The notes: generated by a model from the sequence alone, not told the origin. Shown: positions 37,172-47,020, counted from the stretch's first letter. The stretch is DNA of 64,000 nt from Rubripirellula lacrimiformis (GCF_007741535.1 NZ_CP036525.1:7378001-7442000); one strand, 5' to 3'. Translations and numbers: made by a program.

Positions 37172-38161
37172 CTAATTCTCGATGACGACTTTGCCCATGG
37201 CCTTGCCGCTTTCGAGTCTTGCGTAGGCTTCGCCAGCTTCTTCCAAGGAGAAATTGGTTTCGTCGAGGATGGGCGTCAGGTCACCGGACTCCGCGATCTC
37301 GGTCAGTTTGCGAAGGATTTCGCCATGCTGTTCTCGCTTGTGGTTGTGCAGCATGGGAATCAGCATGAAGACGACGTGCAAAGACAAACCTTTGAAGTGA
37401 GCCGGGGTGAGATCCAGTTCGCACATCGAAACCGTTGTTGCGATTTGTCCGTTCAGTGCAGCGGCCTCGAACGAGTTGGTCAGGTTGGCGCCGCCGACGG
37501 AATCAAACACCAGATCGAAGCCGGCTCCATCGGTGTGTTTGGCAACGTATTGCTCGACCGTCTCGGTTTTGTAGTTGATTCCAATCCCACCCAACTTTTC
37601 GATGAGGGCGAGTTGTTTGTCGCCACCGCCGGTGGAATAAACATCCGCTCCGAAGTGCTTTGCCAATTGCACCGCGACATGCCCCACACCGCCGGAGCCG
37701 CCATGCACGATGACTTTCTGGCCGGCTTGGATGCCTGCGCGAACCAGGCCTTCGTAGGCGGTGATCGCGACCAGCGGCAGTGCGGCGGCTTCCTTCATCG
37801 AAAGGTTCTTCGCCTTGTGCGCGATCAAGTCGGCATCGGCAACGATGTACTCGGCTAAGGTGCCCGGTAGATCGGCCAGGCCACCGGCACAGCCATAAAC
37901 TTCATCGCCCACGGAATAGTTATGGACACCTTTGCCAACGGCTTCCACGGTGCCAGCGAAGTCCATACCGAGAATGGCTGGGGCGGGTGGCGACAAAGGC
38001 AGGTCCGCTCCCATTTTGCGAATCATCGTGTCGACGGTATTCACGCTCGAGGCGGCGATCTTGACCAACACGTGGCCCGGTTTGACTGACGGTTGTTCGA
38101 CTTCCAAGGCTTCGAAGGCTGCGTTTTCGCCGTAGTTCTTGATCAGCATGGCTTTCATCAT
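37172..38161 (-). CDS. zinc-type alcohol dehydrogenase-like quinone oxidoreductase
   Basis: A 329-residue medium-chain reductase with the NAD(P)-binding motif GGSGGVGHVAVQLAKH and N-terminal MKAMLIKNYG; zinc ligands are absent, as in quinone oxidoreductases (QOR). It would use NADPH to reduce quinones or enones. It is divergent from an HxlR regulator gene, the same layout as the qorA/qorR pairs of other bacteria, in which the regulator senses electrophiles through a Cys. Confidence 0.88.
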   Translation of the reverse strand: MMKAMLIKNYGENAAFEALEVEQPSVKPGHVLVKIAASSVNTVDTMIRKMGADLPLSPPAPAILGMDFAGTVEAVGKGVHNYSVGDEVYGCAGGLADLPGTLAEYIVADADLIAHKAKNLSMKEAAALPLVAITAYEGLVRAGIQAGQKVIVHGGSGGVGHVAVQLAKHFGADVYSTGGGDKQLALIEKLGGIGINYKTETVEQYVAKHTDGAGFDLVFDSVGGANLTNSFEAAALNGQIATTVSMCELDLTPAHFKGLSLHVVFMLIPMLHNHKREQHGEILRKLTEIAESGDLTPILDETNFSLEEAGEAYARLESGKAMGKVVIEN

Positions 38162-38310
38162 CAATTTCCTAGTGGAAGAGGTGGGCGAGGACGCGGGAGA
38201 AAATTACGTTGATTCCGTTGTCGTCAGCCTATTCGTTTGTTGGTACGGTGTGATAATAGGGGTAGATGCTGGTTCGGCAAGAACGCACTTTTACGACATA
38301 TAGGCACAAA

Positions 38311-38697
38311 ATGGATACTAATGGAAAGGCAAGGCACGCGAACTACGAGTTGCCGGCTTGTCCCGTCGAGGCCACGCTGGAACTGATCGGAGGCAAGTGG
38401 AAGGGGATCGTGCTCTACTATTTGATGGTCGACGGACGCGTCCGATTCAGCGTGCTCAAACGCAAGGTTGGCTGTGTCACGCAGAGAATGCTGACCAAGC
38501 AGCTCCGTGAATTGGAGAGCAGCGGGTTGGTTAATCGGATCGTCTACGCCGAGGTTCCGCCGCGGGTGGAATATGAATTGACGGAAGAAGGCGAGTCGCT
38601 GAAACCAGTGCTGTTGGCACTAAAGAAGTGGGGCGACGCTCACGCGTTGCCGTTGCTTGAAGAGCGAGAGAACCGGAGAGCAGTGGAAGCTTCGTGA
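38311..38697 (+). CDS. HxlR-family transcriptional regulator
   Basis: A 128-residue winged-helix regulator: [53 protein letters not shown]. The Cys in ACPVE is at the place of the redox-sensing Cys of QorR/HypR proteins. The start at ATG 38311 leaves about 150 bp between it and the divergent oxidoreductase, enough for shared operators. Likely target: the oxidoreductase gene and itself. Confidence 0.9.
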   Translation: MDTNGKARHANYELPACPVEATLELIGGKWKGIVLYYLMVDGRVRFSVLKRKVGCVTQRMLTKQLRELESSGLVNRIVYAEVPPRVEYELTEEGESLKPVLLALKKWGDAHALPLLEERENRRAVEAS

Positions 38698-39095
38698 TGG
38701 ATGATGTCTCTCCTTTGTTCTCGCGGGATGTTTGGGTTGAATCCCGTGAGCCGTTTGGGCGTTAGCCCCGGTTATGCGCGGGAATCGTGGCATCGACAGT
38801 TCCTCTCGTCTCGGAACCCCCCAAACAGCCGGTCTACCCGTTGACTCGCCTGCAAATCACCCCGTTCCCTTTTTCTTGGTCCAAACCGGACTCCCTGCCG
38901 AGCGATACTGATCCAGTGCAATGCCGTCAGCGAGCTTGGCCCGATCAGTTTTGGGAATTACCGGCAACGCTGCTCGAACCGAACGCCTGGACGATTGCTC
39001 GAGAGACGCGTGAATTCAATCCTGCATTGAATCGGCATTGCCACTTGGTAAGTCGATCTGGGATTTCAGTTTCTGTACGGGAAATCGGTTCGCTG
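38698..39095. other. intergenic region with dispersed repeat copy C
   Basis: Copy C of the dispersed repeat (38834-38880, only the distal part) is the only recognisable item; no supported gene is seen. Confidence 0.6.
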
Positions 39096-40688
39096 TCACG
39101 GATCGTGTTTGGCGGCAAAGAGTCGCAGTGGTGTGGTCTTGCCTTTGACGAGTTGGGGAGGCAAAGGAATCCATGCGGACGGATCGGCTAAGACGGATTG
39201 GGTGGACTCAGTGATCAGCAGATTGTGGCCGGCTAGTTTGGTGGCCGCTTCGACTCGCGCGGCTACGTTGACTGTGTCACCGATCGCGGTGTACTCCTGG
39301 CGTTTGGGGGAACCGATACTGCCGACGACGGCAGGACCTGTGTTGATGCCAATGCCGATTTGCAAGTCGTCCCAACCCGCGTCTTGAAAAATCGAGCTGG
39401 ACTGCTGGACGCAATTCCGCAGTGCCAGTGCCGAATCGACTGCGTTTTGTGCATGTCGTTCCGTATTTGCGCCGACACCAAAGATTGCCATAAATCCGTC
39501 ACCCAAAAACTTGTTAACCATCCCGCCGTTCGACTCCACGCATTCAACGGCTTCGCGAAAAAACACGTTCAGCGCTGAAACCACTTCGCTGGGCGAATGT
39601 TCCGACGAATACTGCGTAAAATTTCGTACGTCGACAAACATCACGGTGATGACTTGTTCGCGACCGGTCAGCCGATCGCCTTGGCGGATGATTTGCCGCG
39701 CGGCTTCTTGGCCGACGTGACGGCCAAAGGTTTGCTGCAAATGCTCGCGTTGCCGCAGGCCTTCGACCATCGAGTTGAAACTGTTGATCAGGTGCCCAAA
39801 TTCGTCCGCGCAAAGCAAGTGAATATGAGTGTCCAAGTTACCCGCTGCGACTTCCGCAGCGGCGCGTCGCAATTGCTGAACTGGTCGGACGACCAGTTTT
39901 CCAAGCATCCAACTGGTGGCAAACCCAAACGCAATCGCGACCAGACCGACCGCGACGGCAAATCGTGGTGCCAAGTTTTCGTCATCCGGCAACAGTAGGA
40001 TTAAGACGAGCGAAATGATGGGGCTGACCACCGAAGACACTGTCCACAGAGCGCCTCGCAAAGTGATGTTCAACGGGATGATTCCCGGCACACTGGCGGG
40101 CATCGTTTGATTCGTCTGATTTTCGGAATAGAAAACGACGGGAAACACCGCATGCTGGATCGCCAATTCAACGGCAAAGAAACTGTGCGTCACCGCAATC
40201 ATCGCTGCGATCAGAAACGATGTGATCAAGTGAGCGATGACGATGCCCTGCAAAGGTTCGGGCAAAACGTACAACGAGGTGATGAAGACCGGAATGCAAC
40301 TGAGCCAGCCGAGTGACGCAACCAGCAGGAACCACCAAGGCAAGTTGACGACGACACGCTGAACTTTTTGGTGTAGCTCGGCCGCAACCGGCTTTCCCGC
40401 CAACAGATCACGGTACACCGGTCGCACCCACAACAAAGGCAGCACAAAGCACAACACGGCAATCGGATAGATCAGCACATTGAACCACAACACACAATCG
40501 TCGAATCGAATCCGCTGGGCATCCGACAATAGTGGGAAAATCTGGTTGCGGTTGTAGAGGACGTTGAAGAGACTGCCGATCGCATTGGCAACCAAAGGCG
40601 AAGTGCAAACGAACAGCAACCCATGTCGCTGTAGGAAACTCCATTGGGGGCCGGAGCTGGCGCTGGGGCGATCTTGAAAATCAGGCAT
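39096..40688 (-). CDS. class III adenylate/guanylate cyclase, membrane-bound
   Basis: A 530-residue cyclase: five or six membrane helices in the first 290 residues, a HAMP domain (LVVRPVQQLRRAAAEVAAGN), then a class III cyclase domain. Metal-binding Asp residues are in VMFVDVRNFTQYS and NKFLGDGFMAIFG; the purine/transition-state region reads GDTVNVAARVEAA, with Asn and Arg as expected. It should make cAMP from ATP. The start at ATG 40688 (MPDFQDRPS) is chosen over 40751. Confidence 0.9.
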   Translation of the reverse strand: MPDFQDRPSASSGPQWSFLQRHGLLFVCTSPLVANAIGSLFNVLYNRNQIFPLLSDAQRIRFDDCVLWFNVLIYPIAVLCFVLPLLWVRPVYRDLLAGKPVAAELHQKVQRVVVNLPWWFLLVASLGWLSCIPVFITSLYVLPEPLQGIVIAHLITSFLIAAMIAVTHSFFAVELAIQHAVFPVVFYSENQTNQTMPASVPGIIPLNITLRGALWTVSSVVSPIISLVLILLLPDDENLAPRFAVAVGLVAIAFGFATSWMLGKLVVRPVQQLRRAAAEVAAGNLDTHIHLLCADEFGHLINSFNSMVEGLRQREHLQQTFGRHVGQEAARQIIRQGDRLTGREQVITVMFVDVRNFTQYSSEHSPSEVVSALNVFFREAVECVESNGGMVNKFLGDGFMAIFGVGANTERHAQNAVDSALALRNCVQQSSSIFQDAGWDDLQIGIGINTGPAVVGSIGSPKRQEYTAIGDTVNVAARVEAATKLAGHNLLITESTQSVLADPSAWIPLPPQLVKGKTTPLRLFAAKHDP

Positions 40689-40865
40689 CCGCGATTCAAG
40701 CAAACGGGGAAAGCGAGTCAGCAGAAAACCAGCAACGATTTTCGCTGCCAAGTCGGGCGCAGACGCGATCGTCGAACACAGGTGGCCCGCAGTCTAGATG
40801 GAAAACAAAAACTTGAAACTCGAACGCGGCACGCCCATGGCATGATCGGCACCTGGCGGCGCGGT

Positions 40866-42155
40866 TTAGCGGAATCCGACTTCGGTGGAGACCAATGCAC
40901 CGCGGTCGTCGGTCAAGGTCACTAACCACGTGTTGGCTTCCGGCGGAAGTCCCATCGCTTCGACTTTTCCAGCGGAAATCACACAGTCGATGGATTGCCA
41001 TTTCCGCTCGGATCGCAGGCCCGTTTCGGTTGTGAAGTGCAATGCGGATTGAACGATCTTGGTGTCGGACTGGAACGGCACGGTGACGGTGCCGCTGTCG
41101 CTGTCGCTGTCGCTGACCTGCAACGGGCCCACGGCTGCCAGCGGTGGGGTGTTCTTCAAAATCGAGTCCACGAAAATCTGGATTTCCGGCGGGTTCCAGC
41201 CTGCTTGATGGCCGTGTGGCATTCGCGGCTCGATCCGCATCGTGCGTGGCCCCTGCACCTTGGCGTAGGACTTGGCGTAACTGTCCAGCACATAATGCTT
41301 ATCGTGCGTGCCGTTGACCCACAGTGTGGGGACCGTGCATTTCTGGAGGTGACTTCCCGGGTCGTATGCAGCAACCCAGGCGTCACGGCGGTCGCCAAGA
41401 CGGTCGATGGAAGGCTTTTGGACGGATTCGCCTTCGTGCAGGAATCCACATCCGTAAACAGGCACAGCGGCTTTGAATCGATCATCCAGCGAAGCGGCCA
41501 AGCAAGTCGTGTAGCCGCCCCAGCTGATCCCCGTCACAGCGGTGCGGTCGGCATCCACATCGGGGAAACTGCGGATCAGTGTATGAGCTCGCATCACGTT
41601 GGCCGCCGCGTGGTACGGCCAGTCGTCATCGATCCTTCCCCCGATGCAGTCAAACTTTTCGGGGTGTCCGTCCCCGGGGCCGCCTTGGGCAAGTCGAACG
41701 CGAGTTTCTCGTTTGTGACCCGCGTAGGGTTTCAACTTCCCTGACGCATCGAATTCAGGATTGGGAGCGCGGCGTCCTCCGAGGTCCATTGCGATCGCGG
41801 CATAACCACGGTTCGCCCACATCCAAACCCAATCGGCGAAGGCGGTCCCACCGCCACCGTGAATCAGCACGATGCCGGGATACGTTTCCCCCTGCTTGCC
41901 AATGCCCAGCGTTTTCGGCGAGGCGTAGAATGAGAAAACTTCCGTCGCTTGGCCGTCAACCATCTCGCCTTCGTAAATCAACGACTGGATTTTCGCGTCA
42001 GGATCTTCGATTCGATAGACCGGCACTTCCGACTTCAGACGCTCGATCGGCCAGACTCCTGGTGTCGAGTGGATCGCCTCATCGTCAGCTTGGACGAAAG
42101 GAATCAACCAGCAGATCGCCAGCAGCAAAACACTCAGTGAACGAGAGGAAGTCAT
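40866..42155 (-). CDS. secreted alpha/beta hydrolase (acetylxylan-esterase-like)
   Basis: A 429-residue exported hydrolase: signal peptide MTSSRSLSVLLLAICWLIPFV, oxyanion segment IHGGGGTAFADW, nucleophile in GISWGGY, Asp in NGTHDKHY and His in MPHGHQAG. A C-terminal beta-domain of about 110 residues contains an SDSDSDS stretch. It resembles dienelactone hydrolase/acetylxylan esterase relatives that planctomycetes use on polysaccharides or sulfonated compounds. Confidence 0.85.
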   Translation of the reverse strand: MTSSRSLSVLLLAICWLIPFVQADDEAIHSTPGVWPIERLKSEVPVYRIEDPDAKIQSLIYEGEMVDGQATEVFSFYASPKTLGIGKQGETYPGIVLIHGGGGTAFADWVWMWANRGYAAIAMDLGGRRAPNPEFDASGKLKPYAGHKRETRVRLAQGGPGDGHPEKFDCIGGRIDDDWPYHAAANVMRAHTLIRSFPDVDADRTAVTGISWGGYTTCLAASLDDRFKAAVPVYGCGFLHEGESVQKPSIDRLGDRRDAWVAAYDPGSHLQKCTVPTLWVNGTHDKHYVLDSYAKSYAKVQGPRTMRIEPRMPHGHQAGWNPPEIQIFVDSILKNTPPLAAVGPLQVSDSDSDSGTVTVPFQSDTKIVQSALHFTTETGLRSERKWQSIDCVISAGKVEAMGLPPEANTWLVTLTDDRGALVSTEVGFR

Positions 42156-42409
42156 GGAAGGGGCACTGTTGTTTGGGATAGGAGGCGGAAACGATCCAGG
42201 CCCAACAGTTTATCAGATCCCGCCGGACGCCCCTTCCCGAGTCGACCTGGCACCCGGGCAGGGCAGCGGAGTGCTCGGGCTGCCTGATTTGGACTGATCC
42301 AGACCAAGTCCAGCAATCGCTTGGACCAACCAGCCCAGTCCTGCCAATGCCGTGCATTCGCATCAAGCGTATCTTCATTGGACTCTTGATATTGAAGATA
42401 TCTCCGGCG

Positions 42410-42584
42410 TCGCCCACCGGAGCGTCGCCAAAAGTGCGTCCGCCTCGCTCAATCCGAAACAGCGAAGTGTGTTTGTCGCCTCCCCGTGCCCAATAGCGAT
42501 GGTCGTCGTGTACGTGAAACGCAATCCGGCGGGGAGTTACCCGTTGACTCGCCTGGAAATCCCCCCGTTCCCCTTTTCTTGGTC
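42410..42584. repeat. dispersed repeat, copy B
   Basis: A near-identical copy of 35982-36155 in direct orientation. It lies in the 600-bp region before the second autotransporter gene. The rest of that region holds only a hairpin at 42635-42660. Confidence 0.85.
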
Positions 42585-42634
42585 AAGTTTGACGGTTCGC
42601 CGGATTGGCGAGGTTAGCGAGATTGAAACGCGGC

Positions 42635-42660
42635 GCCCCGGTGGTGTAGAGCACCGGGGC
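42635..42660. other. hairpin upstream of autotransporter
   Basis: GCCCCGGTG pairs with CACCGGGGC around an 8-nt loop, followed by TGTTTC. It could be a weak terminator or a leader structure about 100 bp before the autotransporter start. Confidence 0.6.
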
Positions 42661-42756
42661 TGTTTCGACGATATCACAAGATCAAGCTCGATTAGTTCGC
42701 GTGACCGCGGATGGGGCGGACACAGCAACATTGAATTGACAACAGGAACACGCAGG

Positions 42757-44970
42757 ATGCCCAACTGCCGCTCGACAACGACGACCAGCATTCACCGCAC
42801 TGCTGCAACGCGAAGGACACTTCGCCGCAGTTTGCTCGCTCTGCTGATCTGCTCGGCGGCGTCGAGTGCCTCCGCGGCCGATGTCACCTACGATGACACG
42901 CAATCCATTTCTGGCAACGACGGTCACGTGACCGTTAACGATGGCGGTAAAGTCACAAACCACTTCGAGTCCATCTACACGACCCCCTTCATCTATCGGG
43001 GAGCTCTGTATACCCTGACCCATATCGACGGGGCAACCGTCAACGGTGGAACGCTGACGAACCAGGGCTACATCATAGAAGGGGTTGTTGTCAACGGCGG
43101 AACGCTGACGAACAACTACCGAATCGTAGGCAGTGCAACCGTCACCGGCGGAACGCTGACGAACAACGACGAGATCACCGGCCAGGCAATCGTCTCCGGC
43201 GGAACGCTGACGAACGGTAGCGAAATCGGGTCAGGTGCAAACATCACCGGCGGAACGCTGACAAACAATGGCGAAATCTTCTACGCCCCGACGCTTGTCG
43301 GAGCAAATGGTCGCTTGGCAGGGACAGGATACAGCCTAAGCGTCCAAAACTCGGGAACCCATGCGATCGGCAATTCGATCGGCACATACGCTGCGGACAG
43401 CTACCAAGCCCAAGCAGGTTCGATTCTGGACATCGAGATCCAACCCAGTAGCGGTGCACCAGCGGCACCTGTGGCCGGAACCGACAATGATTACCTCGAT
43501 GTATCTGGTACCATCGACATCGACCCCAATGCTCGTGTGAAGGTGAGCCTGCTGCCCGGGGCCAACGCCAATGATCTCGCCTTGGGCGCAAAATACACGT
43601 TTCTAAAAGCCGGAACGATCAACGGTCAATTTAACGCGAACGTGATCGAAGACTTGGCCTTCTTCGACGTTGAATTGAATTGGCAGACCACCACGCCTGG
43701 CGACGACTTTTACTCATTCAGCTTGATCGAAGCACCAGCCCGGTTTGCGGAGTTTGACAATTCATCGAACAACCGATCGCTGGGGAGCGTTTTGGACACG
43801 ATTACCGGCACAGGCGACATGGCGGATGTCCTGGGGCAGGCCCGAATGTTCAGTGGTTCGCAGGTCAGCTCCTTCATCAGCCAGGTCGGTGGCAGCAGTT
43901 TCGGCAGCAACAACCAAATCGCGGTCCAGGGCACTAGCCTGATGACCCAAACGATCGCTGGGCAGATTCGTGCTCAACTGTTCAACGGCTCCGGTTCCGC
44001 TATGGGCCCCGGTCCGATGATGGCGCAAAGCTCGTCCCCGCGTGACGCGTCCCCCATTGAATTGGTCAGTTATGTTGATGTGGGGCCCGCTGCTTACTCG
44101 TCGCGGCAAGCCGTGATGCAGACTCGCACCGAGTGGCAAGGTTGGGTGCTGGGTTATGGTCTGGATGGTTCAGCCGATTCCAATGGCGGTGTCTCGGGAA
44201 TCCACTACGGTCTCGGCGGCGTGACGGCGGGTATCCAGCGCAGTGTGGACGATACCCATTCGATCGGCTTCTTTGGCGGTTACGTCGGATCGAACGCGAC
44301 CGGGCAAACGAGCGACTTTTCGTCCCAGACCGATGGCGGCCAATTCGGTTCGTTCGTGACCGGGAACGATGGACGCAACTACTACGTGTTGATGGGTGGA
44401 CTGCAATTCGAAGGTTACGACAGCAGCCGAACGATCAACGTTGGCGGAATCAACCGTACTGCCGAAGCTGACTACAGCGGCTGGCAGGGATTCACGTATC
44501 TGGAACGTGGGCTGACGCTGCACAGTGGCAAGAACACGGTGTGGCAACCTTACGGTGGTTTGCAGTACGTGTATGTCAACCAAGACGGTTTTACCGAATC
44601 GGGTGCCGGTGCGCTGAACTTGCAAGTCGATTCGCTGGACACGCATTCGCTTCGTAGCATGTTGGGCACGCGTGTCCGCCGCACGTTGGGAGATCACGGT
44701 TGGCAGCACTTCGTCACGCCGGAAGTCCGCGTGGCCTGGATGCACGAGTTCTTGGACACCAGCACGTTGGTCAATTCGCAATTCGCCGGCGTCGGCGGCA
44801 GCGGGTTCACGAACAGCGGCCTGGACCTGGGCCGTGACTGGGTGCTCGCCGGTGCCGGACTGTCGTTCCAGTTGACCGACCGCTTCGACACTCGAGTCGA
44901 CTACAACACGCAGGTCAACGCACACCAAGACCTGCACATCGGTTCGGGCCAGATCAATTACCGCTGGTAG
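42757..44970 (+). CDS. autotransporter with 17-residue passenger repeats
   Basis: A 737-residue outer-membrane autotransporter. The signal sequence has an extended n-region (MPNCRSTTTTSIHRTAATRR, then LLALLICSAASSASAA). The passenger starts with five 17-residue repeats (GGTLTNN pattern), expected to form beta-helix turns, and continues with a pertactin-like stalk. The last 280 residues are the barrel (GLDLGRDWVLAGAGLSFQL, ending IGSGQINYRW with a C-terminal aromatic). The open frame extends to 42352 through repeat copy B; ATG 42757 starts the signal peptide. Confidence 0.9.
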   Translation: MPNCRSTTTTSIHRTAATRRTLRRSLLALLICSAASSASAADVTYDDTQSISGNDGHVTVNDGGKVTNHFESIYTTPFIYRGALYTLTHIDGATVNGGTLTNQGYIIEGVVVNGGTLTNNYRIVGSATVTGGTLTNNDEITGQAIVSGGTLTNGSEIGSGANITGGTLTNNGEIFYAPTLVGANGRLAGTGYSLSVQNSGTHAIGNSIGTYAADSYQAQAGSILDIEIQPSSGAPAAPVAGTDNDYLDVSGTIDIDPNARVKVSLLPGANANDLALGAKYTFLKAGTINGQFNANVIEDLAFFDVELNWQTTTPGDDFYSFSLIEAPARFAEFDNSSNNRSLGSVLDTITGTGDMADVLGQARMFSGSQVSSFISQVGGSSFGSNNQIAVQGTSLMTQTIAGQIRAQLFNGSGSAMGPGPMMAQSSSPRDASPIELVSYVDVGPAAYSSRQAVMQTRTEWQGWVLGYGLDGSADSNGGVSGIHYGLGGVTAGIQRSVDDTHSIGFFGGYVGSNATGQTSDFSSQTDGGQFGSFVTGNDGRNYYVLMGGLQFEGYDSSRTINVGGINRTAEADYSGWQGFTYLERGLTLHSGKNTVWQPYGGLQYVYVNQDGFTESGAGALNLQVDSLDTHSLRSMLGTRVRRTLGDHGWQHFVTPEVRVAWMHEFLDTSTLVNSQFAGVGGSGFTNSGLDLGRDWVLAGAGLSFQLTDRFDTRVDYNTQVNAHQDLHIGSGQINYRW
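43048..43290 (+). repeat. 51-bp in-frame repeats
   Basis: The word GGAACGCTGACGAAC recurs at 43048, 43099, 43150 and 43201, and with one change (GGAACGCTGACAAAC) at 43252, a strict 51-bp period. Each encodes one turn of a 17-residue passenger repeat. The conserved word contrasts with variable intervening codons. Confidence 0.9.
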
Positions 44971-45117
44971 CCGGTAACAAAGACTTCTTAGCCGACCAAT
45001 TCTTTGTAAACACAACGCATGGGTTGCCGAGTCGAAAACCATCGCTCGATACTTGCGATGAAAACGGCGTAACATCGTCACTCGCTTCCATCTCTCTCAA
45101 AAGAAGGTCAACTCAGT

Positions 45118-45427
45118 GGATGCCGTTGGGGGCCATCCACCTTTCATACGATCGTCTTTTCTTCCAGCGAATTCGTATCCGCTTCCCCGATTTGCGTTTT
45201 GTGGCGTTTCTGGTGTTTGCCGCAAATAAAAGCGAGCATCAGCGCAGACCGGTACCGCGTCGACTTTCTTGTGGCAGCAGCGGATGAAGACGCGGGGGAT
45301 CGAATCAGGAACCTTCGCCGCGATTCCATCAGCGATCTGCTTCGACGTCCAACGCAACAGCCTTAGGTATTCGCGAATCGATACATGCATCATCGACTTA
45401 CCACGCGGTCCCACTGAACTGGCAGGC
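45118..45427 (-). pseudogene. Y1-type transposase C-terminal fragment, copy 1
   Basis: The minus strand reads SIREYLRLLRWTSKQIADGI and then departs from its longer relative at 61109-61408 after KVPDSI, because about 160 bp are missing here. The intact copy continues ARTLTQAGINASMWRDLVWQ, matching the C-terminal part of planctomycete Y1 transposases. It lies next to an EAL fragment, as in the second copy. Confidence 0.7.
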
Positions 45428-45890
45428 GATCAGCAAGCCCTCTGTGATTTCAAAATCGAGTTGTTTCGGGTCCACTGCAAATTCTTCGATTGCGTTTCGC
45501 ACCGTCGTGTAAAAATATGGGTCTGCGAATTGAAGGGCACTGACGTTCACTGACATGGTGATGGAGAATCCAACTGCATCCCACTGAGCCAATTGTCGGC
45601 AGGCTTGCCGAATGATCCAGTTGCTGACGGGCAAGATTTCACGGCTTCGTTCCAGTAAATGGATGAAACGATCGGGCGGCAAGGTACACGGAGCAAAACA
45701 CAACCATCGTGCGCGGCAACACAGGTTGATTCGCTGGGCAAAATTGGGAGAGCCAAAACCCGCCGAATCTCTACAACCAAGACCACTTTTTCGAACGTTG
45801 TGACCGGAGTGTCCCACCAGCCCTCGCCCGACTTTCAACTTCACCCTCCCAGGGGACGTCGATTGGATTGCTGACGTAGTGGGATTCGCC
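45428..45890 (-). pseudogene. EAL-domain fragment, copy 1
   Basis: The minus strand reads TLPPDRFIHLLERSREILPV, QACRQLAQWDAVGFSITMSV, FAVDPKQLDFEITEGLLI, an internal part of a c-di-GMP phosphodiesterase (EAL) domain, and then stops abruptly. Compared with 61428-62292, 408 bp coding for the rest of the domain are gone; the breakpoint is the 8-bp word CGATCAGC present at both ends of the lost part in copy 2. It cannot be active. Confidence 0.82.
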
Positions 45891-45910
45891 AGAATTCCCT
45901 TCCAGCGGGT

Positions 45911-46793
45911 AAGAACCCTGAGGGACAGAGCACCTTTTCGAGGGTTGATTTTCAGGATTGACACGCGAATAACGATTAGGTTGAGTTTGACGCTGGTTTC
46001 TTCCTTGTGAGGTTGCGTCGATGGTTCGTCTTTCCCGCTTTGAAGTGTTCGATCCCGATGAAGTGGCGGTTGCCCATGTTTGGAACCGCACCTGTCGCCG
46101 CTGTTTTCTGTTTGGCGACGATTCCGTCTCCGGCAAGAACTTCGACCTTCGAAAGGTTTGGATTGAAGACTTGCTGCAGCATCTCGCGGCTGAGTTTGGG
46201 ATCGACTTGCTGGGCTTTGCGATCCTCTCGAATCACTTCCACCTGATTCTTCGCACTCGCCCCGATGTGGTGGCGTCCTGGAGTGACGAGGAAGTGGCCG
46301 CGCACTGGTGCCGGATCTGTCCCCACAACCGCAAGCCCGATGGCAGCCCGGCCGAGCCGACCAAGCCAGAAATTCGCTCCATTGCCGGTTGCCCAGTGAA
46401 GCTGGCCGAGATTCGCCAGCGACTGTCCAGTCTGAGTTGGTGGATGCGTTTGCTGTGCCAGCGGGTCTCGATGCGGGCCAACGCCGAGGAAGACGAAAGC
46501 GGCCGGTTCTTTCAAGATCGCTACAAAGCCACACGGCTGGTCGATGAAGCCAGTTTGCTGGCGTGCTCAGCCTATGTGGATTTGAACTTGATTCGGGCCG
46601 CGATGGCCCAAACGCTGGAAACGAGCGATCACACGTCGGTGCAGCGTCGGATCGAAGCAGCCCAGCAGGACATTGCCCAACCGCAGGACGCCCCTGAAGC
46701 ACTGGAAGATAGGCCGGAGCGTCAAACCAAACGTCCCGATGCGTTCCTCTCTCCGCTTACCATCGACGAAGCGTCGGATCCAATTGGCCCTGA
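45911..46793 (+). mobile_element. Y1-transposase element, copy 1, right end missing
   Basis: It starts with the element end carrying AGGGACAGAGCAC (45922-45934), as in the full copy at 55303-56699, and runs nearly identical to it until 46793, where it joins the universal-stress-protein remnant. About 530 bp, including the right end, are missing. Confidence 0.82.
46021..46793 (+). pseudogene. Y1 (HUH) transposase, truncated copy 1
   Basis: Residues 1-257 of a planctomycete REP-associated-type transposase, about 95% identical by eye to the copy at 55415: metal-binding HUH pair in SNHFHLILRTR and the catalytic-Tyr helix in CSAYVDLNLIRAAMA. After PIGP the frame leaves the family and runs 44 residues into antisense of a stress-protein gene. 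The missing C-terminal part is present in copy 2. Confidence 0.85.
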
Positions 46794-47020
46794 TTGGCAC
46801 ACCGCATCAAGCGTTTGCATGGCCGACCCAAGAATTTCGTTCGTACGAATCTTCTGCGTCTCGGTCCACTCGGCATCCAAGATTGGAATGAGTATTCGGT
46901 CGGGTTGTACGAGGCAATCAGCACAATGACGTCCACCGAATTTTCGGTCGCTAGCGAACGGACGAAATCAACAGCCTTATTGGCGGCATCGGAACCATCA
47001 ATTGGCAATGAAATCTTCAT
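46794..47020 (-). pseudogene. universal stress protein, truncated and frameshifted
   Basis: The start MKISLPIDGSDAANKAVDFV and VDVIVLIASYNPTEYSFQSW match UspA-type proteins. Near 46870 one base is missing; in the next frame the reading continues EWTETQKIRTNEILGSAMQT, as expected for the family. At 46794 it is cut by the transposase element. It has lost at least half of the domain. Confidence 0.75.

Noticed and set aside
45398-46702. 434-residue minus-strand frame across the EAL fragment and transposase
   Set aside because: Only its C-terminal 100 or so residues resemble EAL; the rest is antisense of the Y1 transposase.
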